A stretch of DNA of 64,000 nt from Endosaccharibacter trunci (GCA_024515975.1 JAMSKV010000010.1:1-64000); one strand, 5' to 3'. Positions 45,468-57,029 are shown, counted from the first letter of the stretch. Numbers and translations are program-made. The notes: a model not told the origin generated them from the letters alone.

Positions 45468-45719
45468 CGCGGCTTCGGAACCAAGCTGATGCCGCAGTGC
45501 AAAAGATTGATGGCGACGATGCGCTGCCTTGAAAGATCGTGTCGCGAACACCGCCAGCCTGCCCGGAAATCCGACCAGGACGGGACGCGCCCTCATTCCA
45601 ATTCAGGATCTTTCGTGATCTGAACGGCGGTCATAACGATCCTGTCTTGCCCGGCATGCGGGCGTCGATTCGGGCCGCCGGTCTGGCCGCGACTCTGTGG
45701 CGGTTCTATGATGGGGTCT

Positions 45720-45731
45720 GGAAACGTTTTC
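45720..45731. promoter_or_regulatory. candidate operator upstream of RpiR regulator
   Basis: GGAAACGTTTTC is a near-palindrome (GAAA-CG-TTTT) ending 13 bp before the regulator ATG. It could serve autoregulation by the RpiR protein; nothing else supports it. Confidence 0.35.
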
Positions 45732-45744
45732 GGTAGGCTTTTCC

Positions 45745-46602
45745 ATGGACGACGATATGCCTCGCGATAGGCCGCATGATTTTGCCGGCTTGCGCTCCAT
45801 GATCGTCGAACGGCGCGCGTCGCTACCGAAAAGGCTTGTCCAGGTCGCCTCCTTTGCCATCGAGCATCCGCAGGATATCGCCTTCGGCCGCGTCGCCGAC
45901 ATCGCGGCGCAGGCCGGCGTCCAGCCCTCCACCCTGGTGCGGTTCGCGCAGAGTTTCGGCTATTCCGGCTTCTCCGAACTCCAGGCCGTGTTCCAGGACC
46001 ATGCCCGGCAGCGCTGGCCCGATTACCGGCAACGGCTGGAAACGCTCGGCGAAGCCGTCGACGGCGGCTCCGAAATTCCCACGCCACAGCGGCGGCTGCA
46101 CGGTTTCGTGCGCGCAGCCCAGCAATCGATGCGAGAGCTCGAACAGGGAATCGATCACCGGGCGCTGGAGGAGGCGGTCTCGATCCTGGCCGGCGCCCGC
46201 TCGATCCATCTGCTGGCGATGCGGCGCGTCTATCCGGTGACGCTGTATCTGCTCTACGCGCTGCAGCGCCTCGGCGTGCGCTGCGAGCTGGTGGACGATG
46301 CGGGCGGTCTCGGCCTGCGCCAGGTGGAGTTGCTGGAATCGGGCGACGTCATGCTCTGCATCACCTTCACGCCCTATGCGCCGGAGACCCTGGAGATCGC
46401 GACCGCGGCGGCGCGACGCGGGGTCCCCATCGTCGGCATCACCGACAGCCCGTTCTCGCCGCTGACGCCGATCGCGCAAACCTGGCTGGAAGTCGCGGAA
46501 ACCGATCATGCCGGCTTCCGCTCTCTGTCCGCGACCTTTGTCCTGGCGACGACCCTGGCGGTTTCCGTTGCCGAACGACGCGGCAACGCGCCATCCGGCT
46601 GA
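45745..46602 (+). CDS. RpiR/MurR family regulator of inositol catabolism
   Basis: A 285-residue RpiR-type regulator. The N-terminal helix-turn-helix (about residues 15-90) includes IEHPQDIAFGRVADIAAQAG, then QPSTLVRFAQSFGYSGFSEL. The C-terminal SIS domain (about 130-275) binds a phosphosugar and holds ARSIHLLAMRRVYPVTLYL and GDVMLCITFTPYAPETLEI. RpiR proteins control iol genes in rhizobia (IolR), and this one lies at the end of the iol cluster, converging with iolA after 10 bp. Repression relieved by a phosphorylated inositol intermediate is inferred. Confidence 0.9.
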   Translation: MDDDMPRDRPHDFAGLRSMIVERRASLPKRLVQVASFAIEHPQDIAFGRVADIAAQAGVQPSTLVRFAQSFGYSGFSELQAVFQDHARQRWPDYRQRLETLGEAVDGGSEIPTPQRRLHGFVRAAQQSMRELEQGIDHRALEEAVSILAGARSIHLLAMRRVYPVTLYLLYALQRLGVRCELVDDAGGLGLRQVELLESGDVMLCITFTPYAPETLEIATAAARRGVPIVGITDSPFSPLTPIAQTWLEVAETDHAGFRSLSATFVLATTLAVSVAERRGNAPSG

Positions 46603-46612
46603 CGGAGTGTCC

Positions 46613-48109
<1,497 letters not shown>

Positions 48110-48144
48110 AAACGAAGCTCCGAAAAACAGTACCGGGTCCGCCG

Positions 48145-48942
48145 CTAGTACGGCAGGTGCGCCTGATCGGGGTCCATTGTGAACTTCCACTGCCGCACCG
48201 GACCAGCCATGACGTTGAGATAATACAGATCGAACCCGTGCGGCGCACCGACCGGATGGTACCCTTTCGGCACGAGAACCACATCGCGATCGGAGACGGC
48301 CATGGTCTCGTCCAGCGATCCATCCTTGGTATAGACGCGCTGCAACGCGAAACCGGAACCGCGCTTCAGCCGGTGGTAATAGGTTTCCTCGAGATAGGTC
48401 TCGTTGGGCGCATCGTCGGTATCGTGCTTGTGCGGCGGGTAGCTCGACCAGTGGCCGCCCGGCGTCACCACCTCGACCACCAGCAGCGTTTCCGCCTCCG
48501 CCGTGTCGGGCAGGATGTTGCGCACGTGGCGCAGATTGGTGCCCGAGCCGCGAACGAGTTCGCCCACCGCGTCCGGCGGGATCAAACGCGCCGGAAACCG
48601 CCCCTTGGCCGGCGACGCGCAGATCGCCAGCTCGACCGGTCCTTCGGCCTGCACCGAGACCGGAATGCCGGGCGGCAGGTAGACGGAGTACGGACTGCCC
48701 TCGAACGGTGTCCGGCGTCCACCGATCAGGCCAAAATCCTGCTCTCCCGCCCGCACGCGGGCCGACCCGGTGACCAGAACGAGACAAAGCTCGCGATCGC
48801 CTTCCTCGCGGTCGAAGCGTGCTCCCGGCGCCAGATCGATCGCCTCGAAACCGACGTAACGCCAGCCGGCGCTCGCCGGGGTGACGCGATGCACCACCCC
48901 GTCGGCCGCATCCTGGCGCGGGCGAACCAGAAGCGGGCTCAT
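48145..48942 (-). CDS. iolB: 5-deoxy-glucuronate isomerase
   Basis: A 265-residue bicupin that converts 5-deoxy-glucuronate to 2-deoxy-5-keto-gluconate. Conserved parts are [38 protein letters not shown], and the metal-binding [18 protein letters not shown] with [12 protein letters not shown]. The C-terminal segment [20 protein letters not shown], then [13 protein letters not shown], completes the fold. The start ATG overlaps the iolE stop (ATGA). Translation in the operon is probably coupled here. Confidence 0.95.
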   Translation of the reverse strand: MSPLLVRPRQDAADGVVHRVTPASAGWRYVGFEAIDLAPGARFDREEGDRELCLVLVTGSARVRAGEQDFGLIGGRRTPFEGSPYSVYLPPGIPVSVQAEGPVELAICASPAKGRFPARLIPPDAVGELVRGSGTNLRHVRNILPDTAEAETLLVVEVVTPGGHWSSYPPHKHDTDDAPNETYLEETYYHRLKRGSGFALQRVYTKDGSLDETMAVSDRDVVLVPKGYHPVGAPHGFDLYYLNVMAGPVRQWKFTMDPDQAHLPY

Positions 48943-49820
48943 CGCAGACCCGCCTCGGCCAGAAAGCCGACCATGTTGCGATGGCCCAGCGTCGCGTATT
49001 CGAGCGGATTGGCGATCGACGGATCCTGTTCCGCTTCCACCACCACCCAGCCCCGATAGCCGGGCAGTTCGCGGAACACGGACACGAAATCGATATGCCC
49101 GTCGCCCGGCACGGTGTAGACGCCGTTCAGCACGCTGCGGAGAAAGCTCCAGTCCTCGGCATCGGCTTTCGCGCGCGTCGCGTCGCGGATGTCCTTGCCG
49201 TGCACATGCGCGATACGGGCGCGATGCCGCTTCGCCAACGCGGCCGGATCCGATCCGCCCCAGGTGGCGTGGCCGGTATCGAGCAGCAGATGCACCGCCG
49301 GGCCGGTCTCTTGCATCAGCCGGTCGATCTCGGCTTCGGTCTGCACGATCGTCCCCATGTGATGATGGTAGACCAGCGTCAGCCCTTGTTCCGCCAGCAA
49401 CTCCGCGAAGCGCGTCAGCCGCCCGGCAAAACGCGGCCAATCCGCTTCCGGCAGGACCGGCCGTGTCGAGAGCGGCGCGTCGATATCGCCGTGAATGGTG
49501 TTGGAGCATTCGCAGACGATCATGACGCGGCTGCCGGCGCCGCGCAGCAGACGGATATGCGCCTGCGCCGCCGCGAACTCGGCGTCGGCATCGCGATCGA
49601 GCAGCGCGGTCGAATACCAGCCGGACACAAAGGCCAGACCGAACGGTTCCAGCGCCGCCAGCAACGCGTCCGGATCGTTGGGGAATTTGTTGCCCTTCTC
49701 CAAACCGTCATAGCCGGCCTGCTTCGCTTCCGCGAGGCAGGTCTCGAGCGGCGTGTCGCCGCCCAGCTCCGGCATGTCGTCATTGGACCAGGTGATCGGG
49801 TTGATGCCGATGCGGATCAT
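48939..49820 (-). CDS. iolE: myo-inosose-2 dehydratase
   Basis: A 293-residue TIM-barrel dehydratase that converts 2-keto-myo-inositol to 3D-trihydroxycyclohexane-dione. Characteristic segments are [20 protein letters not shown] at the start, [32 protein letters not shown] and [15 protein letters not shown], which carry metal-binding His, Asp and Glu residues. AAGGA is placed well before ATG 49820. It lies 30 bp after iolD and overlaps iolB by four bases. Confidence 0.95.
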   Translation of the reverse strand: MIRIGINPITWSNDDMPELGGDTPLETCLAEAKQAGYDGLEKGNKFPNDPDALLAALEPFGLAFVSGWYSTALLDRDADAEFAAAQAHIRLLRGAGSRVMIVCECSNTIHGDIDAPLSTRPVLPEADWPRFAGRLTRFAELLAEQGLTLVYHHHMGTIVQTEAEIDRLMQETGPAVHLLLDTGHATWGGSDPAALAKRHRARIAHVHGKDIRDATRAKADAEDWSFLRSVLNGVYTVPGDGHIDFVSVFRELPGYRGWVVVEAEQDPSIANPLEYATLGHRNMVGFLAEAGLR

Positions 49821-49850
49821 GGAGCCGTTCCTTCAGGGCGCGTCGTCGTT

Positions 49851-51710
49851 TCAGTGACCGATGCGCTGGTGCTTGCGCTGCGTGACGTAGTTGCCCTGCG
49901 CTTCCAGCACCTTTTCGCGCACGGACACTTCCGGCACCGCCACGTCCCACCACGCACCGCCGACGGTGGTGGTCGCCATCGGATCGGTGTCGATCACGAT
50001 CAGGCTGGTGCGGCCGGACGCGCGGGCGCGTTCGATCGCCGCTTCCAGCGCCGGCAGGTCGGACACCTTTTCCGCCTCGGCTCCCATCGCCCGCGCATGC
50101 GCGGCGAAGTCGATGCTGGGATATTCCGCCTGATGCATGCTGTCGCGCCAGAGATTATTGAACGGCGCGCCGCCGCAGGCCTGCTGCAAACGATTGATGC
50201 AGCCATAGCCATTATTGTCGAGCAGAACGACAACGATCGGCAGGCCCAGCATCACCGCGCTTTGCAGCTCGCTGTTCATCATCATGTACGAGCCGTCGCC
50301 GACCATCACGATCACGGTGCGATCCGGATCGGCCATCTTCACGCCGAGACCACCGGCGATCTCGTAGCCCATGCAGGAGAAGCCGTATTCCAGATGGTAG
50401 CCCCCGGCGCGCTCGGTGCGCCAGTGCTTGTGCAGTTCCGCCGGCAGCCCGCCGGCCGCGCACACCACCACATCGTCCGGCTGGCTCTGGCGCAGGACCG
50501 CGCCGATCACCTGCGCATCCGAAGGCTTCTCGTTGCGATCCGGGTCCGGCAGGGCCGTGAAGCGCGCCGCCCGTTCGCGCCACTCTGCGCGCGCCCGCTC
50601 TGCCGTATCACGCCAGTCGCCCGGCGCGCGCCAGTCGCCCAGAGCCGAATCGAGCGCGGCCAGCCCGGCCAGCGCATCCGCGACCAGCGGCAGGGACTGG
50701 TGCTTGGCGGCATCGAAGGGCTGCGCGTTCAGCCCGACGATCCGCAGGCCGGGATCGCGGAACAGCGCCCAGGAACCGGTGGTGAAATCCTGCAGCTTGG
50801 TGCCCACGGCCAGGATCAGATCCGCCTCGGCCGCGAGCGTGTTCGACGCGCTGCTGCCGCTGACGCCGATTCCGCCCATGTTCAGCGCGTGGGAATCGGG
50901 AATCGCGGACTTCCCGCCCTGCGTCTCACAGACCGGCACGCCGCGCCCGGCGCAGAACCGCGCCAGCGCCGCGTGCGCGCCGGAATAGAGCGCGCCGCCG
51001 CCGGCGATCACCAGCGGCCGCTTCGCCGCACGGATCGCCGCCACCGCCTGTTCCAGCTCGTGCGCGTCCGGCGCCTGCCGGCGCAAGCGATGGATGCGCT
51101 CGGCGAAGAAGCTCTCGGGGTAGTCGAACGCTTCGGCCTGCACGTCCTGGCACAAGGAAAGCGTGACCGGCCCGCATTCCGCCGGATCGGTCAGCACGCT
51201 CATCGCACGCTGGAAGGCCGGGACCAGCTGTTCCGGGCGCGTGATCCGGTCGAAATAGCGCGAAACCGGCCGGAAGCAATCGGACGCGCTGGCGGTGCCG
51301 TCGCCCCAATCCTCCACCTGCTGCAGGACCGGGTCCGGCAGGCGGCTGGCGAACACGTCGCCCGGCAGCAGAAGCACCGGCAGGCGGTTCACATGCGCCA
51401 CGCCGGCGCCGGTCACCATGTTCAGCGCGCCAGGCCCGATCGACGAGGTGCAGGCCATGAAGCGCCGACGGCGCATCGCCTTGGCATAGGCGACGGCGGC
51501 ATGGACCATGCCCTGCTCGTTATGGCCGCGGAAGGTCGGCAGATTGTCGCGCACGCCGTGCAGCGCCTCGCCCAGCCCGGCCACGTTGCCATGCCCGAAA
51601 ATACCCCAGACCCCGCCGAAGATCGGCAGGATCTCCCCGTCGATCTCGCAACGCTGGGCGGCCATGGCGCGCACCAGCGCCTGGGCCATGGTGAGACGGA
51701 TGGTGTTCAT
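49851..51710 (-). CDS. iolD: 3D-(3,5/4)-trihydroxycyclohexane-1,2-dione acylhydrolase
   Basis: A 619-residue thiamine-diphosphate enzyme that opens the inositol ring to give 5-deoxy-glucuronate. N-terminal ThDP-binding region includes FGGVWGIFGHGNVAGLGEAL and RGHNEQGMVHAAVAYAKAM with the conserved Glu. The C-terminal cofactor motif is GDGSYMMMNSELQSAVMLG, then VVVLLDNNGYGCINRLQQ. The ATG at 51710 gives the family N-terminus MNTIRLTMAQALVRAMAAQ. It follows iolC by 19 bp. Confidence 0.95.
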   Translation of the reverse strand: MNTIRLTMAQALVRAMAAQRCEIDGEILPIFGGVWGIFGHGNVAGLGEALHGVRDNLPTFRGHNEQGMVHAAVAYAKAMRRRRFMACTSSIGPGALNMVTGAGVAHVNRLPVLLLPGDVFASRLPDPVLQQVEDWGDGTASASDCFRPVSRYFDRITRPEQLVPAFQRAMSVLTDPAECGPVTLSLCQDVQAEAFDYPESFFAERIHRLRRQAPDAHELEQAVAAIRAAKRPLVIAGGGALYSGAHAALARFCAGRGVPVCETQGGKSAIPDSHALNMGGIGVSGSSASNTLAAEADLILAVGTKLQDFTTGSWALFRDPGLRIVGLNAQPFDAAKHQSLPLVADALAGLAALDSALGDWRAPGDWRDTAERARAEWRERAARFTALPDPDRNEKPSDAQVIGAVLRQSQPDDVVVCAAGGLPAELHKHWRTERAGGYHLEYGFSCMGYEIAGGLGVKMADPDRTVIVMVGDGSYMMMNSELQSAVMLGLPIVVVLLDNNGYGCINRLQQACGGAPFNNLWRDSMHQAEYPSIDFAAHARAMGAEAEKVSDLPALEAAIERARASGRTSLIVIDTDPMATTTVGGAWWDVAVPEVSVREKVLEAQGNYVTQRKHQRIGH

Positions 51711-51729
51711 CGTGCCGATCCTTGCCCGC

Positions 51730-53679
51730 TCAGGCCGCCCGGCTTTCGCCGTGGCCGGCCGGTCTCGCCCGCTCCCAGGCCGCCACCAGATCGGCGAAGC
51801 GGCTTGCCATGCGGTCCACCGCCTCGTCGTCGCCGATGCGCCCGGCCATCCAGTCATGCGCCGGCTCGATGAAGATGGTGCGCCCGATCGCGAATCCCTT
51901 CACCAGCGTCACCGGGGCGGCGGCGGCGAAGGCTTCCACCAGTTCGGCGGCCGGCGCTTCCAGACCGAGCATCACGATGCCGCGGCAGAGCGGATCGTGG
52001 CGCTCCACCACCGCGGCGGTTCGCTCCCACGCGTCGCGGTCGCGCTGCGGCTCCAGCTTCCACCAATCCGGCTTGAGGCCGATCGCGTAAAGCCGCTCCA
52101 GGATACGGGCCACCGTGTCCGGCGCCAACGGGCCGTGCTTGCCGGCGATGATCTCGATCAGCAGATCGCGGTTGAGGCGGCGGCAGGCATCCTGCGCGCG
52201 CAGCATCTCGCGCTCCTGCTGCGCCCGCAGCGCCGCGTCGTCGTCCGGATGATAGAAGCACAGGCACTTGATCACCTGGTCGGTCGGCCATTCCACCAGG
52301 GCCGCGCCGAGACTGCCGGCATCTGCGCCGTCCGGGCCGCTCTCGAAATCGAGCGGACGCGAACCGGTGCGCTCCACCGGCCGCGCGGTCCAGAGCCCGG
52401 CATGAGAGGCATCGAACAGCGCCTCCCGGCCGTAGCGCCCGTCCAGGAACATGCCGAAACCCGGCCGCCCGGCCGCGACGCGCGAAGCGGCGCGCACCGC
52501 CAGACGCTTGAAGGCCGGGATATGATCGAACGACACGCCTTCCGCCCTGGCGACGGCCTCGAGCTGCATCCTGTGGTCGCAGGCGAGCGCCAGGATACGC
52601 TCCGGGGTCGGCGCGCGGGTGGCTGTGGCCCAGTGCAGGTGGTTCAGCACGCTGTCATGACGCAGCGCGCGCAGCGGGCTGCCCTCGCGCAGAAAGGCCT
52701 GCAGCTCGGCGAAGCTTGGGATTTCCGGCGAACACAGCAGGCGGGACACCGCGAAGGCGCCGCACGCATTGGCATAGGCGCAGCAGGTTTCCAAGGGCTC
52801 GTCGCGCAGCCAGCCGCGCAGGAAACCCGACATGAAGGCGTCGCCGGCGCCCAGCGTGTTGTAGACCTCGACCGGGAAGCCCGGGCCGCTGATGCCGTCC
52901 TCCAGACGCGCCGGGATTTCGCCCGGGAACACCACGCAGCCCATCGGCCCGCGCTTGCAGACGATGGTCGCCTCCGGTGCGAGGGCGCGAATCGCGCGGA
53001 TCGCTTCGAGCGTGTCTTCCGATCCGCCGGCGATATGCAGCTCTTCCTCGGTGCCGACGATCAGGTCGCATTCCGGCAGGAACTCGGCCAGACGCTGCGT
53101 CACCGTTTCGGACCGGATATAGCGGCTTTCCCCGGCGCCGTGCCCGGCCAGACCCCACAGGTTCGGCCGGTAGTCGACGTCGAACACGACGCGTCCGCCA
53201 TGCGCGCGCGCGATCCGCATCGCCTTGCGCTGCGCCGCGGCACTGTGCGGCCGGGAGAAATGGGTGCCGGTGACCACGATCGATCGCGCCGAGGCGATGA
53301 AGCCCTCGTCGATATCGCTCTCGTCCAGCGCCGCATCGGCGCAATCGCTGCGATAGAAGATGAGCGGAAAGGTGTCGCTGTCGCGCACGCCCAGGATCGC
53401 GAGCGCCGTCAGGCGGCCCGGATCGGTGCGGATGCCGTCGGTGGCGACACCTTCGCGGGCCATGCGCTCCCGGATGAAGCGGCCGAAATGCTCGTCGCCG
53501 ACGCGGGTGACAATGCCGGACCGCAGGCCCAGACGGGCGGTGCCGATGGCGATATTGGCCGGGCAGCCGCCCACCGCCTTGGAGAACGACCCCATATCCT
53601 CCAGCCGCGCGCCGACCTGTTGTCCATACAGATCCACCGACGAGCGACCGATGGTGATCACATCTAGCATCTGGCTCAT
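51730..53679 (-). CDS. iolC: bifunctional 5-dehydro-2-deoxygluconokinase / phosphogluconate aldolase (IolC fusion)
   Basis: A 649-residue fusion. Residues 1-320 are a PfkB-type kinase with VGGCPANIAIGTARLG and NTLGAGDAFMSGFLRG (catalytic Asp), the IolC domain that phosphorylates 2-deoxy-5-keto-gluconate. Residues 350-640 are a DUF2090-type domain (RILALACDHRMQLEAVARA, FGMFLDGRYGREALFDAS, LKPDWWKLEPQRD), which as I recall acts as the IolJ-like aldolase yielding DHAP and malonate semialdehyde. The fusion explains why no separate iolJ is seen. It is the first gene of iolCDEBA, facing the divergent transporter operon. Confidence 0.93.
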   Translation of the reverse strand: MSQMLDVITIGRSSVDLYGQQVGARLEDMGSFSKAVGGCPANIAIGTARLGLRSGIVTRVGDEHFGRFIRERMAREGVATDGIRTDPGRLTALAILGVRDSDTFPLIFYRSDCADAALDESDIDEGFIASARSIVVTGTHFSRPHSAAAQRKAMRIARAHGGRVVFDVDYRPNLWGLAGHGAGESRYIRSETVTQRLAEFLPECDLIVGTEEELHIAGGSEDTLEAIRAIRALAPEATIVCKRGPMGCVVFPGEIPARLEDGISGPGFPVEVYNTLGAGDAFMSGFLRGWLRDEPLETCCAYANACGAFAVSRLLCSPEIPSFAELQAFLREGSPLRALRHDSVLNHLHWATATRAPTPERILALACDHRMQLEAVARAEGVSFDHIPAFKRLAVRAASRVAAGRPGFGMFLDGRYGREALFDASHAGLWTARPVERTGSRPLDFESGPDGADAGSLGAALVEWPTDQVIKCLCFYHPDDDAALRAQQEREMLRAQDACRRLNRDLLIEIIAGKHGPLAPDTVARILERLYAIGLKPDWWKLEPQRDRDAWERTAAVVERHDPLCRGIVMLGLEAPAAELVEAFAAAAPVTLVKGFAIGRTIFIEPAHDWMAGRIGDDEAVDRMASRFADLVAAWERARPAGHGESRAA

Positions 53680-53714
53680 GGCGTTTCGCCCTCCGTCGCC
53701 GTCCAGATGCGGCG

Positions 53715-53773
53715 TTCCATAAACTAGGTCAATATGGAATTGGTGATCCAGTTATTTTTCTGCATTGCACAAT
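53715..53773. promoter_or_regulatory. palindromes in divergent iolC / transporter promoter
   Basis: TTCCATA (53715-53721) and TATGGAA (53733-53739) form an inverted repeat with an 11-bp spacer, 36 bp before the iolC ATG. A second short palindrome, ATTGCACAAT, lies at 53764-53773. They sit between two divergent inositol operons and are the best candidates for the RpiR operator or a catabolite site. Confidence 0.5.
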
Positions 53774-53887
53774 ACGCGGCGGCGAGAAGAGATATTTAGA
53801 ACTTGCTTGACAGAAATCTTTGGCAGTCGGAATAAGCGTTCCAACAAAGCGCCGAAACCAAAACGGCCTGCTTGCAGGAGGACGTTG

Positions 53888-53938
53888 ATGATCCGCGATA
53901 CGGACCAGGCTTCATGCCCCACGGACGCGCCGGCATGA
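53888..53938 (+). CDS. 16-codon leader ORF overlapping the permease start
   Basis: ATG 53888 follows a strong AGGAGG (53877-53882) at good spacing and encodes [16 protein letters not shown], ending in TGA 53936-53938. That stop overlaps the in-frame permease ATG 53935 (ATGA). The AGGAGG is thus best placed for the short ORF and not for the permease, so ribosomes could reach the permease by re-initiation. It could also be a chance effect of GC-rich DNA, with the permease using a non-ATG start at 53872. Confidence 0.45.
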   Translation: MIRDTDQASCPTDAPA

Positions 53939-55080
53939 GCGCCGCCCGGCAGAACGGCGCCGAGGCCGCGACGCTCGCAACCCCGCCAGCCAAAGCGCAG
54001 GACGAGCGTCTGCGCCGGTCTTCCCCGTTCGCGGCCCTGCTCCGGCGACCGGAACTCGGCGCCATCGGCGGGCTGGTGCTGGTGCTGGTGTTTTTCGGCA
54101 TCACCGCCAACAGTGCGATGTTCACCCTGAACGGGCTGATGACGGTGCTGAACCCGTCCGCGCAGCTCGGCATCATGGGCGTGGCGGCGGCGCTGCTGAT
54201 GATCGGCGGGGAGTTCGACCTGTCGATCGGCTCCATGGTCGCTTTCGCCGGCCTCGTCCTCGGCGTGCTGATGATCCAGCTGCACCTGCCGCTGCTGGTC
54301 GCGGTGCTGGGCACGCTGGTGGTTGCGGCCCTGGTCGGCGCGGTGAACGGACAGCTCGTGATCCGCACCCGGCTGCCGTCCTTCATCGTCACGCTCGCCT
54401 TCCTGTTCATCCTGCGCGGATTGTCCCTGGTCGGCCTCAAGCTCGCGACCGGCGGCAGCACGCAGATGCGCGGCTTTCACCCGCTGGTGGAGGCGAGCAG
54501 CCTGGCGCCGTTCTTTTCCGGCAACGCGTTCGGCGGCGTTTTCCGCTTTCTCGCCGCGCATCATGTGATCGAGAGCCTGCCGGACGGCAGCCCCGCCGCG
54601 CCCGGCGTGCCGATCGCCGTGGTGTGGTTCGTGCTGATCACCGCGCTCGCGACCTGGGTTCTGCTGCGCACCAAGCTCGGCAACTGGATCTTCGCCAGCG
54701 GCGGCGATGCCAATGCCGCCCGCAATTCCGGCGTGCCGGTGGACCTGGTGAAGACCGGGCTGTTCATGGTCACCGCCTGCTCCGCGGCCCTGGTGGCGGT
54801 GCTGACCGTGTTCGACGCCGGCTCCACCGATGCGATGCGCGGCCTGCAGAAGGAGTTCCAGGCGGTGATCGCCGCGGTGATCGGCGGCTGTCTGCTCACC
54901 GGCGGCTACGGCTCGGCGATCGGCGCGTTCTTCGGCTCCATCATCTTCGGCATCGTGTCCATCGGCCTCACCTACACCTCCTTCGACAGCGACTGGTTCC
55001 AGGTGTTCCTGGGCGCGATGCTGCTGGTGGCGGTGATCTTCAACAACGGCCTGCGTCGCCGCGTGACGGGAGAACGCTGA
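53935..55080 (+). CDS. sugar (myo-inositol) ABC transporter permease
   Basis: A BPD_transp_2 family permease of about 381 residues. It has about nine hydrophobic segments, the ribose-type [20 protein letters not shown], then [17 protein letters not shown] and [19 protein letters not shown]. It resembles FrcC/RbsC-type permeases, which work with a single-domain ATPase. ATG 53935 begins [14 protein letters not shown]; in-frame alternatives are TTG 53872 and ATG 53914. The stop overlaps the ATPase start (TGATG). Inositol as substrate is inferred from the iol genes on both sides. Confidence 0.9.
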   Translation: MSAARQNGAEAATLATPPAKAQDERLRRSSPFAALLRRPELGAIGGLVLVLVFFGITANSAMFTLNGLMTVLNPSAQLGIMGVAAALLMIGGEFDLSIGSMVAFAGLVLGVLMIQLHLPLLVAVLGTLVVAALVGAVNGQLVIRTRLPSFIVTLAFLFILRGLSLVGLKLATGGSTQMRGFHPLVEASSLAPFFSGNAFGGVFRFLAAHHVIESLPDGSPAAPGVPIAVVWFVLITALATWVLLRTKLGNWIFASGGDANAARNSGVPVDLVKTGLFMVTACSAALVAVLTVFDAGSTDAMRGLQKEFQAVIAAVIGGCLLTGGYGSAIGAFFGSIIFGIVSIGLTYTSFDSDWFQVFLGAMLLVAVIFNNGLRRRVTGER

Positions 55081-55919
55081 TGTCCGCCGCTCTCGACCAG
55101 TTCCCCGCCGCAGCCGCAAATCCGGCCGCCTCGCCGCGCATCGACACGCCGCTGATCGAGATCCGCGACGTCCGCAAGGAGTTCGGCCATGTGATCGCGC
55201 TGGCCGGCGTGTCGCTGACCGTGCGGGCCGGCGAGGTTCTCTGCCTGCTGGGCGATAACGGCGCCGGCAAGTCCACGCTGATCAAGACGCTCAGCGGCGT
55301 GCATCGCCCCACCAGCGGCAGCTTCATGGTGGACGGCAAGCCTGCCGCCTTTTCCGGCCCGCGCGACGCGCTGAATGCCGGCATCGCCACCGTGTTCCAG
55401 GATCTGGCAATGATCCCGCTGATGTCGGTGACGCGCAATTTCTTCATGGGACGCGAGCCGACGCGCGGCGTCTGGCCGTTCCGGCGCGTTGACTTCAAGC
55501 AATGCCGCGACGTCACCCACGCTGAGATGCGCCGGATCGGCATCGACGTGCGCGATCCGGATCAGGCAGTCGGCACGCTGTCCGGCGGAGAGCGCCAATG
55601 CGTCGCCATCGCCCGCGCGGTGTATTTCGGCGCCAAGGTGCTGATCCTCGACGAGCCCACCTCGGCACTCGGCGTCGCGCAAACCTCCATGGTCCTGAAA
55701 TACATCAACCTGGTGAAAAGCCGTGGCCTGGGCGTCATCTTCATCACCCACAACGTCCGCCACGCTTATGCGGTCGGCGACAGCTTCACCGTCCTGAACC
55801 GCGGGCGTACGCTCGGCACCTATCGCAAGGACGAGATCGCGATGGATGCGCTGCAGACGCTGATGGCCGGCGGCAAGGAGCTGCAGGATCTCTCCTCCGA
55901 ACTCGGCGGCACCGTTTGA
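55080..55919 (+). CDS. sugar (myo-inositol) ABC transporter ATP-binding protein
   Basis: A 279-residue single-domain ABC ATPase. Walker A is [16 protein letters not shown], the Q-loop is in [14 protein letters not shown], the signature is [15 protein letters not shown] and Walker B is [15 protein letters not shown], with the switch His in [10 protein letters not shown]. Many sugar ATPases of this class (RbsA, MglA) are double domain; the single domain matches the FrcA group. The start overlaps the permease stop. The substrate-binding partner is at 57030, separated by iolG. Confidence 0.93.
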   Translation: MSAALDQFPAAAANPAASPRIDTPLIEIRDVRKEFGHVIALAGVSLTVRAGEVLCLLGDNGAGKSTLIKTLSGVHRPTSGSFMVDGKPAAFSGPRDALNAGIATVFQDLAMIPLMSVTRNFFMGREPTRGVWPFRRVDFKQCRDVTHAEMRRIGIDVRDPDQAVGTLSGGERQCVAIARAVYFGAKVLILDEPTSALGVAQTSMVLKYINLVKSRGLGVIFITHNVRHAYAVGDSFTVLNRGRTLGTYRKDEIAMDALQTLMAGGKELQDLSSELGGTV

Positions 55920-55991
55920 TGCAGCCTCGCGCCGCCTTCACCAATCCGGATAAGCAATGACGCGCGTATCCTTCCCCCAAGGACGGTTTTC

Positions 55992-56984
55992 ATGATCTCT
56001 GTCGCTTTGCTCGGCGCAGGCCGGATCGGCGCGCTGCACGGACGCAACATCGTGGCGAGCCGCAGGGCGCGCTTTGCCGCCATCGCCGACGCTTTTCCGG
56101 CCACGGCGGACGCGCTCGGCCAGGAGCTGAACGTTCCGGTGCGCGGCGTGGACGAGATCCTCGACGACCGGTCCATCCAGGCGGTGATAATCTGCTCGCC
56201 GACCGACACCCATGCCGAGCTGATCGAGCGCGCCGCCGCCGCCGGCAAGGCCGTGTTCTGCGAGAAGCCGGTGGATCTCAGCGCGCAGCGCATCCGCGAC
56301 TGTCTCCAGAAGGTACAGGCCAGCGGCGCCACGGTGATGATCGGTTTCAACCGGCGCTTCGATCCGCATTTCGCAGAGCTGCAGCAGCGTCTGCACGCCG
56401 GCGAGATCGGCGACGTCGAACTCGTCACCATCCTGTCGCGCGACCCCGCGCCGCCGCCGGTCTCCTATATCGAACGCTCAGGCGGCCTGTTCCGCGACAT
56501 GATGATCCATGATTTCGACATGGCGCGCTTCCTGCTCGGCGAGGAACCGTTGGAAGTGCATGCCGTGGGCTCGGCGCTGGTCGATCCGGCGATCGGCGCT
56601 GCCGGCGACGTGGACACCGCGGCGGTTCTGCTGAAAACGGCGTCGGGCCGCATCTGCCAGATCTCCAATTCCCGGCGCGCAACCTACGGCTACGACCAGC
56701 GCATCGAGGTGCACGGCGCCAAGGGGATGCTGCGTGCGCAGAACCTGCACAGCTCGGCGGTGGAACACGCCGACGGCAGCGGTTTCCGCAGCGCGCCGGT
56801 GATGGATTTCTTTCTGGAACGCTACACGCCGGCCTATCGCCGCGAGCTCGACGCGTTCTTCGATTGCATCGAAAACGGCACGGAACCGAACCCGAGCGGG
56901 GAGGACGGTCTGCGCGCGCAGATCCTGGCCGATGCCGCAACCAAGTCCGCGCAGACCGGACAGGCGCAGCGCATCGATCCTTGA
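55992..56984 (+). CDS. iolG: inositol 2-dehydrogenase (Gfo/Idh/MocA family)
   Basis: A 330-residue NAD-dependent dehydrogenase that oxidises myo-inositol to 2-keto-myo-inositol, the first step of the pathway. The Rossmann motif is ALLGAGRIGALHGRNIV, followed by the EKPVDLSAQRIRDC motif with the catalytic Lys. GFNRRFDPHFAELQQRL and the RDMMIHDFDMARFLLGEEP region hold the catalytic Asp/His. It lies between the ABC genes and the binding-protein gene on the same strand, so transport and first oxidation are probably co-expressed. Confidence 0.92.
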   Translation: MISVALLGAGRIGALHGRNIVASRRARFAAIADAFPATADALGQELNVPVRGVDEILDDRSIQAVIICSPTDTHAELIERAAAAGKAVFCEKPVDLSAQRIRDCLQKVQASGATVMIGFNRRFDPHFAELQQRLHAGEIGDVELVTILSRDPAPPPVSYIERSGGLFRDMMIHDFDMARFLLGEEPLEVHAVGSALVDPAIGAAGDVDTAAVLLKTASGRICQISNSRRATYGYDQRIEVHGAKGMLRAQNLHSSAVEHADGSGFRSAPVMDFFLERYTPAYRRELDAFFDCIENGTEPNPSGEDGLRAQILADAATKSAQTGQAQRIDP

Positions 56985-57029
56985 TCGGACGCTGCAAAAC
57001 AACAAAGACGAAACCAAGGGAGTTCTTCG

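Noticed and set aside
48981-51872. A 963-codon plus-strand open frame opposite iolE and iolD
   Set aside because: Both iolE and iolD are certain on the other strand; the frame is low-information and Arg/His-rich.
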